From: Vicinamibacteria bacterium
GTDB taxonomy: Bacteria; Acidobacteriota; Vicinamibacteria; Fen-336
Direction: 5' to 3'
Length of the DNA stretch: 40,278 nucleotides
Assembly: GCA_023701125.1 (NCBI GenBank)
Contig: JAMPXO010000036.1
Span: 1-40,278, forward strand
In this document: piece after piece, positions 13,518 through 20,217 of the stretch
How positions within the stretch are numbered: position 1 is the first letter of the stretch
How the letters are laid out: each line of letters starts with the position of its first letter
Program-made: the position numbers and the translations under genes
The notes under the pieces: generated by a model
What the model was told of the DNA's origin: nothing
What the model saw: the letters and a program-made list of their open reading frames with translations, nothing else
Database searches by the model: none

Positions 13518-14727
13518 CGAAAGCTTCGCGCAGCAGCGCCGCCAGCGCCCGGAACTGGGCGCGGTCGTTGTAGAGCTGGGCGGAGACCCGGCACAGGACC
13601 CCGCCCGGAGCGGACGGCCAGTCGTAGAACCAGCTCTGGATGCCGCGGTCGCGGACCCAGTGCATCAGCGCCTCGCCGGAGAGGCCGGCTGCGGGCGCGC
13701 CGGGGCGCGGCGCGGGCAGCGGGATCGAGGCCATCGAGCCGACCAGGTCGTCGGGGCAGGGCAGCGGCACGCCCAGCGCCTCGGCCACGATCGAGCGCGC
13801 CTCGAGCGCCAGCGCGTGGTTGCGGGCGCGCAGCGCGTCCCAGCCGCCCGGCAGCAGGCCGGCGAAGAAGCGGATCGCCGCCGGCACGGCCAGGAACGGC
13901 GTCGGGTCGGAGGTGCCGGTCCAGTCGAACTCCTCGCGGAAGCGCTGCCCGTCGTGGCCGGGGTCGTAGCCGTGGCTGATCGCGAGCGGGTGCACGTCGG
14001 CCTGGCGGTCGCGCCGCACGTGCAGGAACGCGGCGCCCTTCGGCGCGCACATCCACTTGTGGGCGTTGCCCGTGTAGTACGCGGCGCCCAGCGTCTCGAG
14101 GTCGACCGGGACCTGGCCCGGCGCGTGAGCGCCGTCGACCAGCGTCTCGACGCCGCGTGTTCGCAAGGACGCGACCAGGTCGACGAGCGGGAACAGCAGC
14201 GCGGTCGGGCTGGTCACGTGGTCGAGCAGGGCCAGCCGCGTGCGTGGCGTGACGGCGGCCATCACCGCCTGGTACACGTCGTCGCCGGAGCGCAGCGGGA
14301 ACGGCACGGTGGCGGTGACGACCTGCGCGCCGGTGCGCCGCGCCACGTACTCGAACGTCTTGCGGCAGGCGCCGTACGCGTGGTCGGTGACCAGCACCTC
14401 GTCGCCCTCGCGCAAGCTCAGCGAGCGGGCGATCGCGTTGACGCCGGCGGTCGCGTTGGGCACGAACGCGAGGTCCTCGTCGCGGGCGCCGACGAACGCG
14501 GCCAGCGCCCGGCGCGCCTCGGCCACGCGTTGCGGCCAGGTCCGCCACATGAAGTCCGTGGGCGCGCTCTCGAGTTCGGCCTGCAGCGCGTGCTGCGCCG
14601 CCAGCACCACGCTCGGGCAGGCGCCGAACGAGCCGTGGTTGAGGTGCAGCACGTCGGCGCGCAGGCCCCAGTGGGCTGCCAGGCCGTGGTGGTGCTTCTC
14701 CGTGGCGACCGCGCCCGCGCTCGTCAC
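13510..14727 (-). CDS. Class V aminotransferase, isopenicillin-N-epimerase-like
   Basis: A 405-residue PLP-dependent fold-type I enzyme. The start of the fold is HLNHGSFGACP (28-38), a hallmark of the isopenicillin-N-epimerase-like subgroup of class V aminotransferases. Asp198 in LVDGAHAPGQ contacts the PLP ring nitrogen, and Lys224 in GNAHKWMCAPKG is the Schiff-base lysine. The GTG start at 14727 overlaps the TGA of the upstream zinc-ribbon gene as GTGA; a longer reading from 14778 would add an Arg-rich tail with no support. Members act as epimerases, desulfurases or lyases on amino-acid derivatives. Placement before an amino-acid permease suggests uptake and conversion of one substrate. Exact reaction unknown. 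Confidence 0.85.
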   Translation of the reverse strand: MTSAGAVATEKHHHGLAAHWGLRADVLHLNHGSFGACPSVVLAAQHALQAELESAPTDFMWRTWPQRVAEARRALAAFVGARDEDLAFVPNATAGVNAIARSLSLREGDEVLVTDHAYGACRKTFEYVARRTGAQVVTATVPFPLRSGDDVYQAVMAAVTPRTRLALLDHVTSPTALLFPLVDLVASLRTRGVETLVDGAHAPGQVPVDLETLGAAYYTGNAHKWMCAPKGAAFLHVRRDRQADVHPLAISHGYDPGHDGQRFREEFDWTGTSDPTPFLAVPAAIRFFAGLLPGGWDALRARNHALALEARSIVAEALGVPLPCPDDLVGSMASIPLPAPRPGAPAAGLSGEALMHWVRDRGIQSWFYDWPSAPGGVLCRVSAQLYNDRAQFRALAALLREAFGV

Positions 14728-15224
14728 GCGCCGCCTTCCTCCTCGGGCGCGCCGAGGGCGAGGCCGCAGGCGGGACACTCGGCGTGCCCGCGCAGCGGCT
14801 CGTTGCAGGCCGGGCAGGTCGTGTACGCGCCGGCCTCGGGATCGAAGCCCTCGGGGTGGCCGTCGGGCACGTGCCCTTGCAGGTCCGGGACCGCGGGCAG
14901 CAGGTCGGCGAGCAACTCCCGCACCGACCCGAGCTCGGCGGCCGCGACGACGAGCGAAAACTCGTTGCCGTGGCGGTCGACCCGGGCCAGCACGTGATTG
15001 CCCGCGAGCCGCTCGATCAGCGGGTCGAGGTACAGCGCGCGGTCGACGCGCACGACCGTCGCCAGATCGCCTTCGAGCGCTTCCGGGCCATCGGCTTCGC
15101 CATCGTCGTGCGGCGGCGGCGCCGCGTCGTCGTGGGGGACCAGGGTTCCGCCGCAGTCCGAGCAGGTCTCGATGTCGGGGCGGAACTCCTCGCGGCAGGC
15201 GGGGCAGTAGTGGACGAGGGCCAT
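14724..15224 (-). CDS. Double zinc-ribbon protein with central DUF2007-like domain
   Basis: A 166-residue protein. The N-terminal ribbon uses C7, C10, C21 and C24 (YCPAC and CSDCGGTLV). The C-terminal ribbon uses C137, C140, C150 and C153 (TCPAC and CPACGLAL). Between them, residues about 52-112 form a small alpha/beta segment (VVRVDRALYLDPLIERLAG) that resembles the DUF2007/putative prokaryotic signal-transducing domain; this match is weak. The protein has an acidic linker and no signal peptide, so it is cytoplasmic. It is the first gene of an operon with the aminotransferase and permease, with a TAGCAT box 7 nt before its ATG. A regulatory or metal-handling role is possible but not shown. 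Confidence 0.75.
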   Translation of the reverse strand: MALVHYCPACREEFRPDIETCSDCGGTLVPHDDAAPPPHDDGEADGPEALEGDLATVVRVDRALYLDPLIERLAGNHVLARVDRHGNEFSLVVAAAELGSVRELLADLLPAVPDLQGHVPDGHPEGFDPEAGAYTTCPACNEPLRGHAECPACGLALGAPEEEGGA

Positions 15225-15271
15225 GGCGCGGATGCTACGCCAGCGCGGGCCGGGCTACGATCGTCGACCTG
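15225..15271. promoter_or_regulatory. Divergent leaderless promoter pair
   Basis: Only 47 bp separate two divergent start codons. The minus strand has TAGCAT at 15237-15232, 7 nt before the ATG at 15224. The plus strand has TACGAT at 15256-15261, 10 nt before the ATG at 15272. There is no room for leaders, so both transcripts must start at or very near their start codons. Neither start has a recognisable Shine-Dalgarno sequence. Confidence 0.55.
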
Positions 15272-16177
15272 ATGCCGCTCGACGCCGTCCGCCTGTCCTT
15301 CGACGAGAACGCCCAGCTCGGCTTGCAGGCGCTGCTGTTCGTGATCATGTTCGGCGTCGCCCTGGCGCTGCGGGTGGACGACTTCCGCAACGTCGCCCGC
15401 CACCCGTGGCGGGCCCTGCTCGGCGCCGCCGTGCAGGTCTTCGGGCTCTCGGCCCTCACTTTCGTGGTCGTCAGCGTGCTGGCGCCGACGCCGTCGATGG
15501 CGTTCGGCATGCTGGTGGTGGCCGCCTGTCCCGGCGGCAACTTCTCGAACTTCCTGAGCCAGTGGGCGCGCGGCGACGTCGCGCTGTCGGTCTCGCTGAC
15601 CGCGATCTCGAGCTTGCTGGCGACCGTGACCACGCCGCTCAACATCGTGTTCTGGGGCAGCCGCCATCCCGAGATCGCGCCGCTGCTGCACGCGCTCGGC
15701 ATCGACACCCGCGCCTTCCTGCTGCAGACCGCGCTGATGCTGGGCGTGCCGCTGGCCCTCGGCATGCTGGTCGCGGCCCGCTGGCCCGCGCTCGCCGCAC
15801 GGCTCCAGGCGCCCTGCCACCGGCTGGCGCTCGGCGGCCTGGTCGTGTTCCTGGCGGCCGCGCTCGGCGGCAACTGGCGCGAGTTGCGGGCCTGGGGGCC
15901 GGTGCTGATGCCGCCGGTGATCGCCCACAACGCGCTGGCCTTCGCGCTCGGCTGGCTGACGGCCACGCTGGGCCGCTTCCCGGAGCCCGCGCGGCGGGCG
16001 CTGACGATCGAGCTCGGCATCCAGAACGGGGGCCTCGGCCTGGTGATCGTGCTGACCCACTTCCCGACGCTGGGCGGCGCGGCGCTGGTGGCGGCGGCGT
16101 GGGGCTTCTGGAACGTGATGGCGGGCTCGCTGCTGGCGTGGCGCTGGTCGCGGTTGCCAGCGACCCCCGGGCAGTAG
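15272..16177 (+). CDS. BASS-family (bile acid:sodium symporter-like) transporter
   Basis: A 301-residue membrane protein with about nine or ten hydrophobic segments. The family signature CPGGNFSNFLSQWARGD (around residues 88-104) is present; it marks the sodium-binding crossover of BASS transporters. The second crossover appears as ELGIQNGGLGLVIV near 249-262. Bacterial members carry organic acids such as pyruvate, pantoate or bile acids with sodium; the cargo here cannot be told from sequence. The ATG at 15272 is preceded by TACGAT. A 9-bp hairpin (16184-16206) follows the stop and probably ends the transcript before rocD. Confidence 0.87.
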   Translation: MPLDAVRLSFDENAQLGLQALLFVIMFGVALALRVDDFRNVARHPWRALLGAAVQVFGLSALTFVVVSVLAPTPSMAFGMLVVAACPGGNFSNFLSQWARGDVALSVSLTAISSLLATVTTPLNIVFWGSRHPEIAPLLHALGIDTRAFLLQTALMLGVPLALGMLVAARWPALAARLQAPCHRLALGGLVVFLAAALGGNWRELRAWGPVLMPPVIAHNALAFALGWLTATLGRFPEPARRALTIELGIQNGGLGLVIVLTHFPTLGGAALVAAAWGFWNVMAGSLLAWRWSRLPATPGQ

Positions 16178-16183
16178 TCCAAT

Positions 16184-16206
16184 GAGGGGCCCCGCCAGGG
16201 CCTCTC
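16184..16206 (+). terminator. Hairpin after the BASS transporter gene
   Basis: GAGGGGCCC (16184-16192) pairs with GGGCCTCTC (16198-16206) over 9 bp with one G-U wobble, around a CGCCA loop. It starts 6 bp after the stop codon. No T-tract follows, so it could instead be the first structure of the rocD leader. Confidence 0.5.
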
Positions 16207-16212
16207 ACGGAC

Positions 16213-16260
16213 CCGACGCCCTCCCGCGACCGGGGCGTCGGCGCCACCCCACCGGTCGCG
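16213..16260 (+). promoter_or_regulatory. Structured leader upstream of rocD, possible H-type pseudoknot
   Basis: Stem 1 pairs CCGACGCC (16213-16220) with GGCGTCGG (16234-16241), 8 perfect pairs. Stem 2 pairs CGCGACCGG (16225-16233) with CCGGTCGCG (16252-16260), 9 perfect pairs. The left arm of stem 2 lies in the loop of stem 1, and its last base is adjacent to the right arm of stem 1. This is H-type pseudoknot topology with loops of 4, 0 and 10 nt. The structure ends 2 nt before AGGTG, the only Shine-Dalgarno-like sequence of rocD. The stems could also form as alternative hairpins. High G+C makes chance stems more likely. Confidence 0.45.
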
Positions 16261-16271
16261 CCAGGTGCAAC

Positions 16272-17495
16272 ATGACCCCCACGACGACGACCTCCACCCG
16301 CGCCCAGGCCCTGATCGACCAGGAGTCGCGCTTCGGCGCCCACAACTACCACCCGCTCGACGTCGTGATCGAGCGCGGCGAAGGCGTCTACCTGTGGGAC
16401 GTCGACGGCAAGCGCTACATGGACTTCCTGGCGGCCTACTCGGCCGTCAACCAGGGCCACAACCACCCGCGGATCGCCGCGGCGCTGGTCGCCCAGGCCG
16501 GCCGCCTCGCGCTGACCTCGCGCGCGTTCCGCAACGACCGCTTCCCGCCGCTGCTCGAGAAGCTGTGCACGCTGACCGGCTTCGACAAGGCGCTGCTGAT
16601 GAACAGCGGCGCCGAGGCCGTGGAGACGGCGCTGAAGGCGATGCGGAAGTGGGGCTACGACGTCAAGGGCATCCCCTATCCCGAGGCCGAGATCATCGTC
16701 TTCGACGGCAACTTCCACGGCCGCACGACGACGATCGTCGGCTTCTCGACCGACCCCGACAGCACCAGCCGCTTCGGCCCCTTCACGCCGGGCTTCAAGA
16801 TCGTGACCTACGGTGACCTCGAGGCCGTGCGTGCGGCGATCGGGCCTTCGACCTGCGCGGTGTTCGTCGAGCCGATCCAGGGCGAAGGCGGCGTCGTGAT
16901 CCCGCCCGCCGGCTTCCTGCCCGGCCTGCGCAAGCTGTGCGACGAGCACAAGATCCTGCTGGTGCTCGACGAGATCCAGTCGGGCCTCGGCCGCACGGGC
17001 AAGCTGTTCGCGTTCGAGCACGCCGGCATCCGGCCGGACGGCATCACCATCGGCAAGGCGCTCTCCGGCGGCTTCTACCCGGTGTCCGCGTTCCTCGCCA
17101 GCGACGCGGTGATGAACGTCTTCACGCCCGGCATCCACGGCTCGACCTACGGCGGCAACCCGCTGGCCTGCGCCGTGTCGTCCACGGCGCTCGACGTGCT
17201 GGTGGAGGAGAAGCTGGTGGAGCACGCCGCGGAGCTGGGCGTCCACCTGAAGGCGAGGCTGGAAGCGCTCGGCTCGTCGAAGGTGAAGGAGGTCCGCTGC
17301 CTCGGCCTGTGGGCGGGTGTCGAGCTGAAGCCGGAGGCGGGCGGGGCGCGCCCGTACTGCTACCAGCTCAAGGACCGCGGGCTGCTGTGCAAGGACACCC
17401 ACACCCACACGATCCGGCTGGCGCCGCCGCTCGTGATCACGAAGGAGCAGCTCGACTGGGCCGTCGACCAGTTGAAGGAAGTGCTGGCCGGCTGA
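16272..17495 (+). CDS. rocD: Ornithine aminotransferase
   Basis: A 407-residue class III PLP aminotransferase that converts ornithine and 2-oxoglutarate to glutamate semialdehyde and glutamate, linking arginine catabolism to proline and glutamate. Recognition rests on the near-full-length match to the ornithine-specific pattern: FGAHNYHPLDVVI (21-33), AYSAVNQGHNHPRI (55-68), NSGAEAVETA (111-120), GNFHGRTTT (146-154), EPIQGEGGVV (200-209), Asp233 in LDEIQSGLGRTG, Lys262 in GKALSGGFYP as the PLP lysine, and GSTYGGNPLA (290-299). Length is typical. The ATG at 16272 follows AGGTG, one of the few Shine-Dalgarno-like sites here, and a structured leader. The DDAH-like gene at 548-1321 could feed the same pathway. 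Confidence 0.95.
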   Translation: MTPTTTTSTRAQALIDQESRFGAHNYHPLDVVIERGEGVYLWDVDGKRYMDFLAAYSAVNQGHNHPRIAAALVAQAGRLALTSRAFRNDRFPPLLEKLCTLTGFDKALLMNSGAEAVETALKAMRKWGYDVKGIPYPEAEIIVFDGNFHGRTTTIVGFSTDPDSTSRFGPFTPGFKIVTYGDLEAVRAAIGPSTCAVFVEPIQGEGGVVIPPAGFLPGLRKLCDEHKILLVLDEIQSGLGRTGKLFAFEHAGIRPDGITIGKALSGGFYPVSAFLASDAVMNVFTPGIHGSTYGGNPLACAVSSTALDVLVEEKLVEHAAELGVHLKARLEALGSSKVKEVRCLGLWAGVELKPEAGGARPYCYQLKDRGLLCKDTHTHTIRLAPPLVITKEQLDWAVDQLKEVLAG

Positions 17496-17496
17496 T

Positions 17497-18711
17497 CTAA
17501 AGCTCGGCGACGCCGGCGATCAGCCGGTCCACCTCTTCTTCCGTGGTGTAGAGCGCGCAGCCCGCGCGCACGACGCCGTCGTCGCCGAAGCCCATCCGCG
17601 CGATCGCCGTGGTCGCGTAGAAGTCGCCGTTGGAGACGAACACCGCGCGCTGCGCGAGGTGGCGGGCGACGTCCAGCGAGGAGCGGCCCGCGACCGTGAA
17701 GGCGATCGTCGGCGTGCGCGGGCCGTCCGCAGGCAGGCCCAGCACCCGCACCTTGGGCAGCGCCGCGAGCCCGCCGTGGAGCCGGGCGACCAGCGTGCGG
17801 GCGCGGGCGTGCATCCAGGCGAAGGCGCGGTCCAGCGCCTCGCGGCGCGGGCCGGGGCCGCCGATCGAGGCGAGGAAGTCGATCGCGGCGCCGATGCCGG
17901 CGATGCCCTCGTGGTTCTGGGTGCCGGTCTCCAGCCGCTCCGGCGCCTCCGCGGGCGCGGGCCGCAGCTTCGGCACGTCGAGCTGCTCGATCAGCTCGCG
18001 GCGCGCCCACAGCAGGCCCGCGTGGGGGCCGTGGAACTTGTAGGACGAGCAGACCAGCAGGTCGGCGCCCAGGCGGCGGACGTCGACCCGCTCGTGGGCG
18101 GCGTAGTGGACCGCGTCGACGAAGAGCAGCGCGCCGCGGGCGTGGACGAGTGGCGCCGCGCGGGCGACGTCGTTGATCGTGCCGAACGCGTTCGAGGCCG
18201 CGCCCAGCGCGACCAGCCGCGTGTGCTTCGAGAGCGCCGCCTCGAATGCGCTCCAGTCGAGCTGGGCCGTCGCCGGGTCGAACCCGACGTGGCGCACGAC
18301 CAGGCCGCGCTCGCGCGCCAGGTCGAGCCACGGGTCGACGTTCGCGTGGTGGTCGAGGTCGGTGACGACCAGCTCGTCGCCCGCCGCGAAGCCGCGGCCG
18401 AGCGCGCGCGCGACGTGGAACGTCAGCGTCGTCATGTTGTTGCCGAACGCGACCTCGTCCGGCGCGCCGCCCAGGAAGTCGGCCGCCGCGGCCCGCGACG
18501 CCTGCAGGATCGCGTCGGTCTCCACGCTCGTCGGGTAGGCCCAGTGGGTGTTGGCGTTGTGCTCCGCCAGGTAGCGCGAGATCGCGTCGATCACGGCGTC
18601 GGGCACCTGGGTGCCGCCGGGGCCGTCGAAGTAGGCCACCGGGCGGCCGGCGTGGACGCGGCGCAGGGCGGGGAAGCGGGCGCGAAGGGCGTCGAGGTCG
18701 GGAGCGCTCAT
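17497..18711 (-). CDS. Class V aminotransferase, cysteine-desulfurase-like protein
   Basis: A 404-residue PLP enzyme of the cysteine desulfurase-like subgroup (similar to SufS/CsdA but in the branch often called cysteine desulfurase-like). Visible motifs are YFDGPGGTQVP (27-37), NNMTTLTFHVAR near 91-102, DLDHHANVDPW (118-128), Asp199-x2-His202 in FVDAVHYAAH and the PLP lysine Lys225 in CSSYKFHGPHAG. No obvious catalytic-loop Cys is present in the position that SufS uses, so sulfur mobilisation is uncertain and amino-acid lyase activity is possible. No suf or isc genes are nearby. The ATG at 18711 has a TAGCCT box 7 nt upstream; it ends 1 bp from the convergent rocD stop. Confidence 0.83.
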   Translation of the reverse strand: MSAPDLDALRARFPALRRVHAGRPVAYFDGPGGTQVPDAVIDAISRYLAEHNANTHWAYPTSVETDAILQASRAAAADFLGGAPDEVAFGNNMTTLTFHVARALGRGFAAGDELVVTDLDHHANVDPWLDLARERGLVVRHVGFDPATAQLDWSAFEAALSKHTRLVALGAASNAFGTINDVARAAPLVHARGALLFVDAVHYAAHERVDVRRLGADLLVCSSYKFHGPHAGLLWARRELIEQLDVPKLRPAPAEAPERLETGTQNHEGIAGIGAAIDFLASIGGPGPRREALDRAFAWMHARARTLVARLHGGLAALPKVRVLGLPADGPRTPTIAFTVAGRSSLDVARHLAQRAVFVSNGDFYATTAIARMGFGDDGVVRAGCALYTTEEEVDRLIAGVAEL

Positions 18712-18718
18712 GACGCAG

Positions 18719-18724
18719 AGGCTA
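18719..18724 (-). promoter_or_regulatory. -10 box TAGCCT of the cysteine-desulfurase-like gene
   Basis: TAGCCT on the minus strand ends 7 nt before the ATG at 18711, with no Shine-Dalgarno sequence between. It matches the spacing seen for three other genes in the window. Confidence 0.5.
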
Positions 18725-18746
18725 CACCCGGTCCGAAAACGCAAGA

Positions 18747-18771
18747 GGGCGGCCGCTGCGAGCGGCCGCCC
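18747..18771 (-). terminator. Terminator after the small secreted protein gene
   Basis: GGGCGGCCGC (18747-18756) and GCGGCCGCCC (18762-18771) form a perfect 10-bp stem with a 5-nt loop. On the minus strand it is followed by a T-rich run (TCTTGCGTTTT), so it fits an intrinsic terminator for the gene at 18793-19158. Confidence 0.75.
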
Positions 18772-18792
18772 CCCGGCGTCACGACAGGAAGG

Positions 18793-19158
18793 TTACTCGC
18801 CGGCCTGGCAGGCCAGCAGGTCCTTGCTCGTGATCTCCCAGGTCGCGGAGGCCTTGCACAGGTCCACGCCGGTCACCACGCACTCGTCTCCCTCTTCGTC
18901 GACCAGGCGGACGTCCCACTTGTTGCACGGGATGCCGGTGAGCGTGAAGCTCCCGCCCTTGCCGATCACCTTGTCGCCGAGCTGGTCCGGGCCCCAGTCC
19001 TCTTCCTCGTCCACCGGCGAGAGGTAGAACTCGTGGAGCTCCCAGTCCGACTTGTTGATGATCGTCACCTTGGCCGTCTTCTGCGCATAGGCCGCCACGC
19101 TGCCCGCGCCGACCGCCGCCACCACGAGGCCCGCGAGCACGACCCGCAAGAACCGCAT
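18793..19158 (-). CDS. Small secreted protein of unknown function
   Basis: A 121-residue protein with a signal peptide (residues 1-25, cleavage near AAYAQ). The mature part contains VTIINKSDWELHEFYLSP (31-48) and DWGPDQLGDKVIGKGGSF (54-71), a pattern of short secreted proteins from several phyla that I recognise only as uncharacterised. It looks like an all-beta fold. Four cysteines (78, 93, 101, 117) could make two disulfides, and acidic runs (VDEEEDW, DEEGDE) might bind calcium. The gene stands alone, with a TAGGCT box about 56 nt upstream, a hairpin in its leader, a GGGAGAG Shine-Dalgarno sequence and a strong terminator. That is the layout of a well-expressed single gene. Confidence 0.75.
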   Translation of the reverse strand: MRFLRVVLAGLVVAAVGAGSVAAYAQKTAKVTIINKSDWELHEFYLSPVDEEEDWGPDQLGDKVIGKGGSFTLTGIPCNKWDVRLVDEEGDECVVTGVDLCKASATWEITSKDLLACQAGE

Positions 19159-19179
19159 ATTCGTTTGTCTCTCCCATAG

Positions 19180-19203
19180 CTTCCGGCGGGAGGGGGCCGG
19201 AAG
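19180..19203 (-). promoter_or_regulatory. Hairpin in the leader of the small secreted protein mRNA
   Basis: CTTCCGGC (19180-19187) and GCCGGAAG (19196-19203) form a perfect 8-bp stem around an 8-nt loop that is pyrimidine-only in the transcript. The loop bases (CCCCTCCC) are complementary to the GGGAGAG ribosome-binding site downstream, so the hairpin could influence access to it. This is an inference. Confidence 0.4.
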
Positions 19204-19213
19204 AGTGGCGCGG

Positions 19214-19219
19214 AGCCTA
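19214..19219 (-). promoter_or_regulatory. -10 box TAGGCT of the small secreted protein gene
   Basis: TAGGCT on the minus strand lies about 55 nt before the ATG at 19158, giving a leader of about 48 nt that contains the hairpin at 19180-19203. No good -35 box is visible. Confidence 0.35.
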
Positions 19220-19325
19220 GCACCTTCCCGGGTTGGGCGTGTGTTCAGTGGTGTTTAGTGGGGATTAACGGCCTCCGCCGAGATGCGGCGAACTCGCGGA
19301 CCCGATTTCTCGTCTGCCCGTGTGC

Positions 19326-20204
19326 ATGCGGCTCCAGATCGAGGACGTGCACAAGGACTACGGACGCGGCGTCAAGGGCCTCGCGGGCATCTCGCTCGAC
19401 CTCGGTCCCGGCGTGCTGGGGCTGCTGGGCCCCAACGGCGCGGGCAAGTCGTCGCTGATGCGGATCCTGGCGACGATCACGAAGCCCAGCGCGGGGCGCG
19501 TGTTGTGGAACGGGGTCGACGTCGGGCGTGACCCCGACGCGCTGCGCGAGACCGTCGGCTATCTGCCGCAGGACTTCGGCGTCTACCCGAACCTGAACCC
19601 GGTCGAGTTCCTCGAGCTGGTCGCCGCCGCCAAGGGCCTGGCGGGCGGAGCCGCGCGGCGCCGGATCGACGCCCTGCTCGCGCTGGTCAACCTGCAGGAC
19701 GTGCGCAAGCGCGCGCTCGGCGGCTTCTCCGGCGGCATGCGCCAGCGGGTGGGCATCGCCCAGGCGCTGCTCAACGACCCGCGGCTGCTGATCGTCGACG
19801 AGCCGACCGCCGGCCTCGACCCGGAGGAACGGGTGCGCCTGCGCCACCTGCTCTCCGACCTGTCGGGCGAGCGGATCGTGATCCTCTCCACCCACATCGT
19901 GTCCGACGTCGAGGCGACGGCGACCCGCATCGCGCTGATCGCCGGTGGGCGCCTGCTGCAGGACGCGGCGCCCGAGCGGCTGCTCGCGCAGATGGCGGGC
20001 AAGGTCTGGGAGTGGGTGGTGCCGAGCGAGGCTCTCGTCGAGCTGAAGCAGCGTCACATCCTGAGCGGGGCAATCCGCCGCAGCGACGGCGTGGCGGTGC
20101 GGGTCGTCAGCGAGCACCCGCCGGCGCCCGATGCACGACCCGCCGAGCCCGGGCTCGAGGACGCCTACCTCCATCACGTCGGCGCCGCCCGCGCGGCCGC
20201 CTGA
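19326..20204 (+). CDS. ABC transporter ATP-binding protein
   Basis: A 292-residue nucleotide-binding protein of the ABC-2 (export or membrane-remodelling) type. The Walker A motif is GPNGAGKSS (38-46), the Q-loop lies in VGYLPQDFGVYPNL, the signature is FSGGMRQRVGIAQ, Walker B is LLIVDEPTAGLDP and the switch histidine is in ILSTHIVSD. The C-terminal 70 residues are the accessory segment common in ABC-2 systems. I chose the ATG at 19326; a GTG lies 6 bp upstream in frame. The permease gene begins 13 bp after the stop, so the two form one transporter. The likely substrate is not evident; the partner resembles permeases found beside M1-type peptidases. Confidence 0.9.
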   Translation: MRLQIEDVHKDYGRGVKGLAGISLDLGPGVLGLLGPNGAGKSSLMRILATITKPSAGRVLWNGVDVGRDPDALRETVGYLPQDFGVYPNLNPVEFLELVAAAKGLAGGAARRRIDALLALVNLQDVRKRALGGFSGGMRQRVGIAQALLNDPRLLIVDEPTAGLDPEERVRLRHLLSDLSGERIVILSTHIVSDVEATATRIALIAGGRLLQDAAPERLLAQMAGKVWEWVVPSEALVELKQRHILSGAIRRSDGVAVRVVSEHPPAPDARPAEPGLEDAYLHHVGAARAAA

Positions 20205-20217
20205 CCCGGCGTCCTCG

